Shown here one piece after another: positions 1 through 10,450 of a stretch of 64,000 nucleotides of DNA. The notes beneath the pieces are model-generated. The model was given only the letters and a program-made list of their open reading frames with translations, made no database searches and was not told the DNA's origin. Position 1 is the stretch's first letter, and every line of letters starts with the position of its first letter. The DNA is from Fragilariopsis cylindrus CCMP1102 (taxonomy: Eukaryota > Bacillariophyta > Bacillariophyceae > Bacillariales > Bacillariaceae), in the NCBI GenBank assembly GCA_900095095.1, contig FMBT01000293.1:186001-250000 (forward strand). Reading direction: 5' to 3'. The position numbers were made by a program, and so were the translations under genes.

Positions 1-1517
1 TCAGATAGCTTATAATATCCATCTTGATATATGAATTGATCTGCTTTTATATCTGTATGAGCCATGGTAGGTCGACCTTCTTCATCTATGTGATGCGCAT
101 CATGGATACTCAGTGACACATTGTAGGCGATACGCAATATATCTAGTTTGGTAGGTTCTGGTGAATCTTCGTCGTATATTCTGGTTAGGTCTCCCCCATC
201 GGCGTAATCAAAAATTGCTGTATTAGAACAATGTCCGTATATATCTACAACCAACGAACTCTTATGTAGTTCGTCGAATGCTATCGCATCTCGCCGATGC
301 CGATCATGATTTCGTAGGTCAAACTTTTTCTCCTTCGATCGTAGTGAACGGAGTGTTTTCATAGCTCGTTTCGTAACACCATCATGATCTCGAATCATCC
401 ATACATGTCGAAATGCGCCTTGATTGACTAGACGCATTTGTTCATTTTTATCACGATCAGGATCGATGAGATTGTGTTTTTCGATTCTTTTTTTTTCTTC
501 CCATTCCAATTCCATCGATTTTGGATCAATTCCTGTTAATAGATTCGATGGGAGTTGGTACAATTGTTGCCATCCACTAGATTCCTCATGGATTGTATTA
601 CATGTTGGATTATGACTAAGTTGCCAAGATGGTGCAACTGGTTGACAATCACCTTTATCTAACGATTCTGCCTGATGGAGATATCTAGGATTCGTCATTC
701 GTATCTCTACATAGGATTGTTTTAATTCACGTAAACCCCATTGTTTGATATCAAATAATTCTTCATCATTAACAGCGGCAAATCCAGGTGCCATTGATAA
801 ACGAAATGTATGATTCTGATCAGTAAGTTTCACTACTCGAGGTTCTCGCGGCGAAGGAAATGTCGTTCTATGGAAGAATCGTTCGAAAGAAGTATTGTTT
901 CGGTCGAACTTTAGTGAAAGTGGTTGTTGTTGTTGTTGTTGTTGTTCCTCGTCGTAATTGTTTATAAAGATATCATTCACTTGAGGATTACTAATTTTTC
1001 TTAAATTATTTTTGGCATCGGATCTTTTTCCTTTATTTCGTCTTATACGAGATTGTGTTTCGGATGATATACCGTTTCCGTTATAATATGATTGATCCAT
1101 TGTCCATATCATTGTTTGTGACGATAACGATGACGACATCAAATATATTGTTGGTGGCAGAAGCAACGCCAAAGATATTACAATGAGTACCATAATAACT
1201 TGTGATGTTCGTGTCAATGTTAAATATCTTACAATCCATCGTTGCCAAGACAATGATAGTATAGATCTTGGCGCTTTCTTCTGAAATCGTCGTATCGGCT
1301 GTTGTTGTTCGTATGACAATGACGATGATGATAACGATAAGTTCGACGATGACGACATAGTATCAGTATTACTTAAACTTGCGCTTGTTGTACGATTGGT
1401 CGGTTCGGTCGATATCGATGTCGATGGCAATACTAAACGATGTCGTCGAAGTGTATTTGTATTATTGTTACTATTCAATATATCATCATCTGTATTATTA
1501 TTGTTTTCGTTCTTCAT
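1..1517 (-). CDS. Membrane-anchored protein kinase-like protein, 3' end beyond window
   Basis: About 505 residues are visible; the C-terminal part of the kinase fold lies off the left edge. The start at 1517 is the first ATG after an in-frame TAA. A low-complexity cytosolic N-terminus is followed by one hydrophobic segment (about residues 104-125, VIMVLIVISLALLLPP), giving a type II topology with the kinase-like domain outside the cytosol or in the lumen. The catalytic loop reads HTDIKADQF near residue 486: the catalytic Asp and Lys are kept, but the usual Asn of HRDxxxxN is Gln. An upstream block, DRHRRDAIAF, recurs in the kinase-like gene at 7760-9828, so the two are paralogues. No intron is needed. 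Activity is uncertain because the DFG region is not visible. It is divergently arranged with the gene at 2102. Confidence 0.75.
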   Translation of the reverse strand, partial: MKNENNNNTDDDILNSNNNTNTLRRHRLVLPSTSISTEPTNRTTSASLSNTDTMSSSSNLSLSSSSLSYEQQQPIRRFQKKAPRSILSLSWQRWIVRYLTLTRTSQVIMVLIVISLALLLPPTIYLMSSSLSSQTMIWTMDQSYYNGNGISSETQSRIRRNKGKRSDAKNNLRKISNPQVNDIFINNYDEEQQQQQQQPLSLKFDRNNTSFERFFHRTTFPSPREPRVVKLTDQNHTFRLSMAPGFAAVNDEELFDIKQWGLRELKQSYVEIRMTNPRYLHQAESLDKGDCQPVAPSWQLSHNPTCNTIHEESSGWQQLYQLPSNLLTGIDPKSMELEWEEKKRIEKHNLIDPDRDKNEQMRLVNQGAFRHVWMIRDHDGVTKRAMKTLRSLRSKEKKFDLRNHDRHRRDAIAFDELHKSSLVVDIYGHCSNTAIFDYADGGDLTRIYDEDSPEPTKLDILRIAYNVSLSIHDAHHIDEEGRPTMAHTDIKADQFIYQDGYYKLS

Positions 1518-2101
1518 GCTGGTTGCTTGTATTGTGGCGCCTACAGTACTAGTACTTTATCGTTGGTGTTCCGCCGATCTCCTCCAAGTCTACGCTTGTT
1601 TTCTCTCACTTACGCCAATTAGATTTTTCGTTGTTTGTCTAGTATCGAAGTGTGCGTATGACGAAAGTGAAGAATTCTTCAAATGCAAAGACAAGTAGTC
1701 ATCGTGTTCGACTCTATTACCGGTTACATTGAAATACAAATTTGAATTACAGTATCGAAAAATCGAAAAATCGAAACTTCTTCTTCTTCTCATTATTTGT
1801 TTTTAGTATTTTGATTACCGTGCTTTCGCTCGATACTCAATACGATGATTCAAAAAAGTTTCCTAGTCCGTGATCAAATCCAGTCACTTCATCCTTCGCG
1901 ATCATTTTTTTTATGTCATTTAAAATCATACACACAATCTTTAATGTTCAATGTACGTATAGTAGTATCAAACATCAATCAAGTCAATCAATCTAGGCCG
2001 TCGACTTTTTTGATTGTCATAAAGTATCTATTGCGTTTCTGCATCCAACAAGGCAAGCAAGAGCTCACCATTCATTAATAACCGTAGAATATATAAATAA
2101 A
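1518..2101. promoter_or_regulatory. Shared upstream region between two divergent genes
   Basis: These 584 bases separate the starts of the kinase-like gene (minus strand) and the TMEM42-RING-MYND gene (plus strand), so they must contain both promoters. I see no clear TATA box or other defined element; the short open frames inside lack credible coding features. Confidence 0.4.
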
Positions 2102-3877
2102 ATGTGGCAGCATCGATGGGCTCTATGGAGTGGTTTTCTCGCATCAACCGCTTCCTGTTTCATCAAATTGGGATTATCGAAGGAATCACCATTGTTACAA
2201 CTCGTTCAAATTCATATCTGTGAACGCTTTATATATTCTCCATCATCATCATTATCATCATCATCAGCGCCCCTTTCATGGTTAGTCGACCTAGATGAAT
2301 TTCTATTGGGTGGAATACATTACGTATTAGGAGAACTAATGATTAAATATCGTATCAATCTAATGCCGTATTGGAAAAGTATACGAACCAATGTTATTGA
2401 AGATATTGCGATCCGATTGCATCTTTTCGAGGTGGATTATGTCCAACTGTTTATTTTTTCACCTATCCGATTGATTTGTATCGTCGCTATGATTATTACA
2501 AATGCATATATGATTGCTAGCTTTTTAAGAGGATTAAAAGAAAGTGGAACAGTTGCTGGATCGTCACTTTCGACTGCAGCCAATTTTGCTGTTAGTGCTA
2601 TGTACGGGAAACTCTTGTGGGAGGAACCGATGAATGGGAAATGGTGTATCGGATTTTCGTTTGTATTGCTTGGTGTTACGATCCTATCAAATGTACAGTC
2701 GACCAACGACTTCGATGTGACCGCTACTACTACTACTACTACTACTACTAGCAATGCTAAAAAAGTATATGATGGAAAAATTAAACACACCAGAACAATG
2801 TACCCGTCATCGTCTCCAGCAGCAGCTCCATCTAATAATTCTATGACGACGAACATCAAGAAAGGCAAAGTCGCAAATATGAGGAAATCTTTTACTGATA
2901 TAGGGTCTCCTACAGAAAATATTTCCACGAGTAGCAGTAAGCCTGTGATACCGGTGACGCCTTCACCCAGACAGACCAGTCGATCATCAATACCGTTCAA
3001 AACGACGACCAAAAAAACAAAAGTGAAAGAAAATCTAAAACCAGAGTCTTCTTTGACACAATACTATCCTCAATCTGTACTCAAATCTAGCGACAAAAAA
3101 TCATCATCAGTTTTGATCAATCGGAGTTTTCTAAATGAATGTGCTTTGTGTGAGGGCCCTCTATTTGACGAAATTACAGGAATTTCTACAGACTCTATTG
3201 CTGACTTGTCAACCAATACGTGTTTCCATTTGTTCCATTCCAAGTGTCTCAAACAAACTAGCAAATCCTACGGAAATGCTTGTCCTCTTTGTGAAAAACC
3301 GTTGGCAATGTGGAATTCATCCAAACAAGCTGCTCACTTTCCTGGTTTTTGGTTAGAACGTGTTGAAAGATACTTACATGCTATGGGTAAGGCACCTCAA
3401 GATCCGACGTCTGGAAAAGAGATTTGCTTACCTGTGTCGACGATCAGAAATTATTTCCTAAATCATGCGAACGACGAGAAGGAAATTCAATCCTTGACAC
3501 AAGCTCAGAAAGAATACATAAACGATGATCCAACTGGGATGGGTAAAGGATTAATTTCCGCTTTAGAATGGGGTGGATCTATAGATTACAATATAGCACC
3601 AAAGAGTCATACGGGATTTTCTAAAGCGTTGCGTACTCGGGGAATATGGAAGTACGATCAAAAGAAGGATGATATATGGTTTTGGGAGTGGGGATCAGTC
3701 CATCCTCGACAACGCTGTGATCAATGCCAATTGATCAAACGGCCACTTCCGGTACAATGTCAGGGATGCCAGGGCTCGGCAGAAGCCGCTTATTACTGTA
3801 GTGAATCATGCGCAAAACGGGATAAGCAACGGCATAAACAGACCTGTGAAGAATGGTCAAAATATTCTCAACAATAA
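2102..3877 (+). CDS. TMEM42-like membrane protein fused to RING and MYND zinc fingers
   Basis: Intronless, 591 residues, starting at the ATG at 2102. Residues 1-205 resemble TMEM42, a small EamA/DMT-type membrane protein: an N-terminal WALWSGFLASTASCFIKL helix, then AMIITNAYMIASFLRGL, the SLSTAANFAVSAMYGKLLW helix and a final LGVTILSN helix. After a basic Ser/Thr-rich linker (206-345) comes a RING-like finger (about 346-404) with CALC, CFHLFHSKC and CPLC. The stretch 405-535 is Trp-rich and unassigned. The C-terminus (about 538-585) fits a MYND finger: CDQC, CQGC, YCSESC, then HKQTC. By family knowledge RING suggests E3 ligase activity and MYND protein binding; a membrane-tethered ubiquitin ligase is my inference. 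I know of no standard protein with this combination. Confidence 0.8.
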   Translation: MWQHRWALWSGFLASTASCFIKLGLSKESPLLQLVQIHICERFIYSPSSSLSSSSAPLSWLVDLDEFLLGGIHYVLGELMIKYRINLMPYWKSIRTNVIEDIAIRLHLFEVDYVQLFIFSPIRLICIVAMIITNAYMIASFLRGLKESGTVAGSSLSTAANFAVSAMYGKLLWEEPMNGKWCIGFSFVLLGVTILSNVQSTNDFDVTATTTTTTTTSNAKKVYDGKIKHTRTMYPSSSPAAAPSNNSMTTNIKKGKVANMRKSFTDIGSPTENISTSSSKPVIPVTPSPRQTSRSSIPFKTTTKKTKVKENLKPESSLTQYYPQSVLKSSDKKSSSVLINRSFLNECALCEGPLFDEITGISTDSIADLSTNTCFHLFHSKCLKQTSKSYGNACPLCEKPLAMWNSSKQAAHFPGFWLERVERYLHAMGKAPQDPTSGKEICLPVSTIRNYFLNHANDEKEIQSLTQAQKEYINDDPTGMGKGLISALEWGGSIDYNIAPKSHTGFSKALRTRGIWKYDQKKDDIWFWEWGSVHPRQRCDQCQLIKRPLPVQCQGCQGSAEAAYYCSESCAKRDKQRHKQTCEEWSKYSQQ

Positions 3878-3907
3878 ATGGAAACCATTTATTCCTGAGA
3901 ATATTTT
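3859..3907. repeat. Long hairpin spanning the stop codon of the RING-MYND gene
   Basis: A 23-base left arm (3859-3881) pairs with a right arm (3885-3907) around an AAA loop. Twelve plus nine bases pair perfectly, separated by a 2-base mismatch. The stop TAA (3875-3877) lies within the left arm. In the transcript this would be a strong stem at the 3' end, 31 bases before the next gene on the same strand. Confidence 0.8.
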
Positions 3908-3938
3908 CAATGAGGATAAACATGGGTCTTTAATTTAA

Positions 3939-4514
3939 ATGTTAAAAAACCAAGAATCAAGTCCATGCATCAAAAGAAACACGAAGAATCATTACAACAA
4001 CAGTAGCAACAACAACAACAACAATAGCAGCAGCAACGAAAGCATTAAACGTGAGTGCCGTTACATGTTGAACAGTTTGTATTCCAGATCCAATGCCGAA
4101 CATGTCATGGCAATGTTTTCTTCCTGCAACGATGCGATAGTAGCAGCAAAAGCCTGTGATCTACAATCGAATTGGGAAACGTTCATGTTGTCGATCTATC
4201 GAAACGTCATACAACAAAACAATACGGAATACATGATGACTTTGCATTCTACTTCGGTTTCTTCTTTGCCTGCAATAGCGTTTGAAGAATTAAGTGAAAG
4301 ATTTTTAAAAGATAAAAATCGTGCTAAATATTTTCATGCGTTTAAAAAAACAATTCAAGTCTTTTTAGAAAAAATTGTCACTAATTTAGAAGACGTGCAG
4401 GTAGTGTTGCATTCGATTGCAGGCGACAACAAATTGAAAGCTATGGGGTTTGATGATTTGCAAGTGGAGACAAATGTGCGGTTGCAAATAAAAATGAATA
4501 ATACCAAACAGTGA
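3939..4514 (+). CDS. Unknown 191-residue protein with Asn-rich N-terminus
   Basis: Open frame from ATG 3939 to the stop at 4514, only 61 bases after the preceding gene's stop and in the same direction. The first 35 residues are Asn/Ser-rich; from about residue 38 the sequence is non-repetitive and predicted mostly helical, with blocks such as ECRYMLNSLYSRSNAEHVM and FHAFKKTIQVFLEKIV. It has no transmembrane segment and no signal peptide. I recognise no domain. Amino-acid composition and non-repetitive length support a real gene. It could alternatively be a separate 3' cistron or an exon of the upstream gene, but no splice path joining them was found. Confidence 0.55.
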   Translation: MLKNQESSPCIKRNTKNHYNNSSNNNNNNSSSNESIKRECRYMLNSLYSRSNAEHVMAMFSSCNDAIVAAKACDLQSNWETFMLSIYRNVIQQNNTEYMMTLHSTSVSSLPAIAFEELSERFLKDKNRAKYFHAFKKTIQVFLEKIVTNLEDVQVVLHSIAGDNKLKAMGFDDLQVETNVRLQIKMNNTKQ

Positions 4515-4698
4515 AGCTTACTTTTAAAATAATTTGCATTTACTTTAATTTAAACTTTTAGAAATATACTCATTAGACTACCTTCTATATCAAAAAACTA
4601 TAAAGAAATGATCTATATGCTATATTAATTTACTATTTTTAAAATGTCTACCAGGTACCTTTTATCTAATTTAGGGTTACCTATCTTTAAAAAAGTTG

Positions 4699-6148
4699 TC
4701 ATGTCTTGCGACGTTTAGTTGTTCGCGACGATGCTGCTTGACTTTTTTTTTTCTTTTTCTTTCCTTTTTTTGTTCTAACAAATGCTTCTTCTTCACATTT
4801 CATATTAACTGCTACAAGATATTCTAATTTCTGACCATGCCTGATACCAGTTCGATCGTTCCATGCATTATGCAAACCAACGATTTTACCGGCTTGATTA
4901 AACAACGGTGCACCTGAATGACCCCAATACGTCCAACAACTATGTTTCAAAAACATACCTTTTTCTACATTTTATATATTACTCCCGCTGCTTCCATATA
5001 TTTTTTCTTTTCTCCTCTCGCTGCTTCCATATATTTTTTCTTTTCTCCTCTAGTTGGGGCTCGTCCTCTGTCCGAAATTTCTTGATTTAATGCGTTAACA
5101 ACAGGATCAACATAACCCTCACAATAGCCTACAGATACATGAAAGCAAGGCGGACTAAATTCAATTGTACCTGGATGAATGCTTTCTAAATTAATACTAG
5201 ATGGATTTCCAACACAAAACAATCGTTCACCCACTTTGACTGCTTCTTTTGCTACTGTTGCAAATGGTAAAGATGTCATCGATTCAGATTCATCAGTTGA
5301 TTCATCCGCATCCGTTAAATCAATAGTATTTCCATTACTGGTCATCGTTGGTAAAGATTGCAATGGGATTTCTGCACCTAAAACAACGATTGCCACATCT
5401 TGTGTTCCATCTAATGTTTCACACGTTGCTGCACATTCAGTAATAAAAACTCTTCCAGAACTAAACATCACCAGTTTTTGTCGACCTACCCTTGACCTTG
5501 TAGGAATGATATCTATTAATTCTTCATCCGCACGTGTGTCGATGACATGACTACAGGTTAATATTTTACCATTTCCTATATGCACACCGGTTCCCGAACC
5601 TCCTTGTACAAAATGAACGACTGCATCAAATGTTGTACTACTAGTAGTTGTCTATGAAGGAAGCCACGGTGTTGTTTTGATGCCGCTTGGTGCTTGCCAG
5701 AACGAACTCGAATTCTTTTGTCGTAAAGGTGGCGTTGCTTGTTTGGTTTGAAACAAAACAGCTGGATGTGTCTGAGTGGTTGGACAACACTCATTAAAGA
5801 ACTTCGATAGAAAAGAAAAGGATTGTACAATTCTTCGATGATTTGATTGACAAGATCGTCGACGTTCTCTTTGATCTTTTGGTTGCATGATATCCAAGCA
5901 TCTGGTAATCCTGCTAAAATAGCCAGTTTTTTGCGTTGCTGGTTAGAACAGGACAACAGAAAAGCGATGGCATTTGTTGAGATGGAAGTGGCATATAGAG
6001 ATGAAAGGAGATTGGTCATGTTGATAGCCGCGGACGAAGAACATGAAGTTCTGGCAATAGATAGATTCGAATTTAAATTGTTTGATGACGACGACGACGA
6101 CGACGACGACGATGTAGACGACGATGACGACGATGTAGACGAAGACAT
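4699..6148 (-). CDS. Trypsin-like serine protease domain protein, frame interrupted
   Basis: The C-terminal two thirds match the S1 trypsin-like peptidase fold. His is in TCSHVID, Asp in QDVAIVVL and Ser in WGHSGAPLFN, with the HTCWTYWGHSG-type block and a GLHNAWND follow-up known from eukaryotic HtrA/DegP-like proteins of protists. A Ser-rich N-terminus and a helical segment (ILAGLPDAWISCNQK) come first. A Lys-rich tail ends the protein. The coding path changes frame near 5830 and near 4970, each time with the sign of a one-base deletion, and has an in-frame TAG at 5652-5654. The catalytic triad is otherwise complete, so an assembly error is as likely as decay. An 11-codon tandem duplication lies between the catalytic Asp and Ser. 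Confidence 0.7.
4986..5051 (-). repeat. 33-bp in-frame tandem duplication in the protease gene
   Basis: Two identical, directly adjacent 33-base copies (4986-5018 and 5019-5051) encode the 11-residue unit RGEKKKYMEAA twice. Perfect identity means a recent event. Confidence 0.9.
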
Positions 6149-6560
6149 GTCTAAAATAAAAACAAAGAATCGTCTCTAAATTATAGTATGTTACATGCCT
6201 CTCAAGATCTAGTCTTACAACCAATCACACATAGTAATGATATTTGAAAGTAAGTTCAGTAGTTGTTGAACAATAAATCAACTACAGTAGTAGACAATCT
6301 TCATAGATAGGCAACTTGGAGGTGATATAAGCTTATTCGTATACATTTTTATCCACGTCTGAACGATAAAATGCCAGAGTTCACATCACATAAATCACAC
6401 ATCTCGATCGTTCACCGTTGCATAAAAACTCCAGAAGATCTTCTTTCATAATGCTATTTGACATCACTACATTTCTTTCGAAACGGTATCTATTTCGCTT
6501 TTGGGGAAGAAGTTTTCTGGCTAGCTATATTGAAGATAAGTGGTAGACCTTACCAGAATT

Positions 6561-7692
6561 ATGTCCAACAAGGAGCAACCTAGAATACATTCACTCGAAG
6601 ATATCCAGAAGGCCATATCTACGCCTGGATTTCAAAATGAACTGATTGAAGGAATAAAAAACGGTTTCGTAGCTTATGAAAAAGGTGAATTCTATGCAGC
6701 CCCGATACAAACCCTTGGTCTACCACCATTCCCGTTCTTAAATGTGGATAACTATGTGGCTCAAACTTGTGTTAAATCAGGATATTTCAAAGGTCACGAT
6801 CATTATGTGATCAAGGTCGCAAGCGGAGGACATCCAATGCCTAGTGAGTAGTATGTGTAGGAGTATCATTATTCTTTTTCAAGATATTATTTCAAAATTG
6901 TTTCTAAACTAATAAAAACTGTACGTTTATGTTAATACGGAATTAATTGTCCAATAATTCGCTCTATATATATCAATAGACAGCGGCCTTATGCAGGTTT
7001 ATTCGCAGAAGACTGGTAGGTTGGAAGCGCTCCTTTTGGATGAGGGCATCTTGACAGAATTAAGGACAGCTGCAGTTGGTGCTTTAGTAGTAAGAATATT
7101 AGCTGCGCCAAAAATCGATATGATCGGTATCGTAGGAACAGGCGTACAGGCAAGATACCAGTTGGAAATGCTTTCTGCTGTTACAGATTGCCGGAATGTA
7201 CTTGTATACGGACGAACACCACAAAAGGTAGATCGTTTTATTTCGGAAATGACGTCAAAGGGCTGGAACATAAAAGGAACAGATTCACCCGACAACTTAC
7301 TACAGGATACTGATGTAATTATAACAACGACACCCTCTCGTGAAGCGATTCTTGGAAAATCGAACTTAGAAACACGCAAGAGTGGCCTAACGATAATCTG
7401 CATTGGAGCGGATGCTCCGGGAAAATATGAGATCAACCCTAATTTAGTTGCCAAGGCAGCTTTGTTGGTTGCAGATAGTACCACCCAGACGGTACAGCGA
7501 GGCGAATTCCAGAAAGCGGTCAAAGATGGTTTAGTTAAAAAAGAATCCTTAGTTTCTCTTGGACACCTTATCGAAACAAAGGATTTGCATCGACGAAAGG
7601 AAGGAGATAATCGCTTAATTATATTTGACTCATCTGGTGTCGCTTTACAAGATTGTGTTGTGTCATCATTGGTAGTGAGAAAGCTAAATTAA
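6561..7692 (+). CDS. Ornithine cyclodeaminase / mu-crystallin family protein
   Basis: Two exons (6561-6843 and 6980-7692) give 331 residues. The intron of 136 nt has GTGAGT and AATAG sites, and splicing restores the codon AAC in MPNSGLMQVYS. Family features are clear: the substrate-side N-terminal domain (KVASGGHP), then LRTAAVGALV, the Rossmann dinucleotide-binding loop GIVGTGVQARYQLEML, and DVIITTTPSREAI. Known members convert L-ornithine to proline or act as NAD(P)H-dependent imine (ketimine) reductases; the exact substrate cannot be read from the sequence. The start is ATG 6561, just after a short leader with no upstream ATG in frame. It is convergent with the kinase-like gene, with 67 bases between the stops. 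Confidence 0.88.
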
Positions 7693-7759
7693 GATATGAA
7701 TGCTCGTTTCAGCCAACCAAATAATAATAATAATAATAATAATAGTTATAATATAGCTG

Positions 7760-8977
7760 TTAATCTTCTTTCACTCCCAGCTGTTGTAGTTTAGAGATAA
7801 TGAATTCTTGAATCTCCCTTGCTGAAGCTCGTTTTATGGGGTCTTGAATCCAACACATTTCAATAACCTTTAACATGGCATGATCAAATGGATCAGCAGA
7901 GTCTTGAACTGAACTTGGAATATCCGGTCTTTCTCCATCTTTAATTCGTGATTGTGCCTTCTCGCTTTTTTCATGTGCAAATGGAATCCCACCAGTCAAT
8001 ACGGAATAAAGGATATTTCCGAATGAATAAATATCTACAAACAAGGAAGAATGAAAAATGCGTCAGAAATTTCAGTTGAAATTTTACAACTACAGTAGTA
8101 ATAATTGCACGAAAGAACTCACCAATCTTCTCCGTTTGTGGAACATATTGATACTCTTCTGGAGATCGAAACTGAATACAATACATGCGGCGAAATGAAA
8201 GAAACAAAAAAGTTGAGGCAGTTGCCGTAAAAATAACACAAGTACGATTTTTCCAAATTGAAATCAAAATCCAATCAGTGTGTACCGGTATACGCAATAC
8301 AATACAATACAATACAATATAACATATGTACACACGCAACACATACCGTTCCTGGATTATTTCCAACCTCGTATTTACATATCTCATTTGTTTTTTTATT
8401 TATGGGTAAAAATCGAGCACGATTAAAATCATTAAGTTTATACAATCCAGTCTCCTCAACATAAACAAATTGTCCCGAATGTATATCAGTATGAGCAATA
8501 CTCGGTACACCTTCCTTTGCAAAATTGTGTAAATCGGCAATACCCGATATAGCTTGATACGCAACCACAAGGCGTTCTTTTGATGACCATGGTCTGAAAT
8601 TGTCCTTTTTTCGATGATGTTTATTGTAATATATACTATCTTCAAGTGACCCCCCATCAGCAAATTCAAATAAACCTGAATTTCCACATGCAGCATAAAT
8701 TTCCATAACAAATGCTGATGATGTTAATCGTTCCATAGCAACCGCATCTCGTCGATGTCTATCATAATTTCTTGGTACATAATCATGGGTATATCTCATT
8801 GATTTCAATACGAAAGTTTCTACGTTGTTGTTATTGTTGTTGTTCTTATCATCATTGCCATTGTCATTGTCATTGTGTTCACTACGAAGTGAATTTTTAA
8901 CACTCCATACGTCTCTCCAATATCCTGCTGCAAGATATTTTGAAAATGAATGCGCCGAAAAGAATTCGTTTTTATTG

Positions 8978-9032
<55 letters not shown>

Positions 9033-9828
9033 CAGATACTACCGGAAATGGAATAAGATTAGTCATGTCAATTTCCATTATATGATTACATGTTGGAAAT
9101 GACTTTTCTTGCCAATCATATTGTGCTATACAATCTTCACCCATATCTTGTAATGTATCAGCTTCACCATGTCTATAATCTCTTGAATCAAGAAGAGCCT
9201 CCTGTGCTCTCACCTCAGATTTTGTCATAAATTCATCACGAACAATTCGAATACGTGTATTGTCATTGTATAGAAATATCCGATTAGGATCAAGATGTTC
9301 TATTCCTATATAAGAATCTGAATCAGTAACAGCGAAATAATATCCAACGGTACGTGGTTTATTACTATTCTTAAAATTGTCACTATTATTATTAGCAGTA
9401 TAAGAAGATGATGGTGATATTATTGACTTCCGATCCATTTTATCTACAATGATGATAGGTTGATAAAGTACTCGTTGCTGCTGTTGTTGTTGTTGGTTGA
9501 AACTATTGACATTAACATTGTTCGAATCGATGCCGAATCCAACGCCGCCGCCGACATCGTTGTTGTTGTATTGCAAAATAACGTGCCGAGTTGCAAGGAT
9601 ATATATAAAGACTAAACAAGAAATTAATATCATACCTATCATTCGAATAATCATCAACTTTTTACTAATCGAACGTCGTTTAGTATTTCGATGTAGTAGT
9701 ACTGGATGGTTGTTTCTGCTGCTGCTGCTGCTGCTGCTGATATCCGTTAGCGGTAGTAGCCCTTCGTCATTGTTCCCTTCAACGGGACGAAAAGATCGAC
9801 TGGTGGTCGTCGTTCCCGTTCTCTTCAT
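7760..9828 (-). CDS. Membrane-anchored protein kinase-like protein
   Basis: Three exons: 8347-9828, 8123-8171 and 7760-8034, giving 601 residues. The introns (175 and 88 nt) have GTATGT...CAG and GTGAGT...TAG sites, and splicing gives the clean kinase stretch TEKIDIYSFGNILYSVLTGG. One membrane helix lies near residues 59-80 (IRMIGMILISCLVFIYILA), so the topology is type II. Motifs: FVLKSM (VAIK-like Lys), catalytic loop HTDIHSGQF near residue 446, NDFNRARF in place of DFG, SPEEY in place of APE. As in the paralogue at the window's left end, Gln replaces the usual Asn and the block DRHRRDAVA is conserved. A 20-residue Asn run comes from an ATT/AAT microsatellite. Catalysis is possible but not assured. 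Confidence 0.85.
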
Positions 9829-10450
9829 TTTGGAGATTTAGTATTACTTTTTAAACTTTCCATCGATTACCCCAAATGGCTTCAGATACGTAACGTGAAG
9901 CGTTATGAAGGAAAAATGAAGACAGTTAAACAAAGTTGTAATTCTTGTGATAGTCAAATAATGGATTTCAAATTTCGAAAGATTGAGAAGAAGGATACAT
10001 ACATAACTAACGTTAGATTTAAATAAAGGCCTTTTTCAATATTAACTATAATCCTAATAACTGAACAATAGTTTGATTTTTTTAAATTTCATGAATATTA
10101 TCACCTTACTTTGAGCACCTCGACAGAGGGGCATAAGTAATAACATTAAGTGTATAATTTTAAATATATATATTGTTCAAATCTCGTATAAATAATGTAA
10201 TTGAGTACCAGGACCAATTTATGTTTGTGTATCCTACTGTATCCAGCAGACACAAAACATCAAATTTTTGCCTTTTAAAGTCAAAGTAAAATTCCATCCA
10301 TGGCTGTACTCCTCTAAGATAATATACAAGTCAGCGACTAAACAATACGCATATTGGCGGATCGATAACACTTCTAATCGTAAGAATCTCGGGCCGGAAT
10401 TCCTTGCTGGCTGAGTGTCGAGACTATGATATAAAATTGCAATTAGCAGC

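Noticed and set aside
2437-3012. 191-codon open frame on the minus strand with hydrophobic Val runs
   Set aside because: It is the mirror of the Thr-rich linker and membrane segments of the RING-MYND gene; the Val runs come from the ACT repeat.
8825-9085. Plus-strand open frame with a long Leu run
   Set aside because: It is the complement of the poly-Asn repeat in the kinase-like gene.
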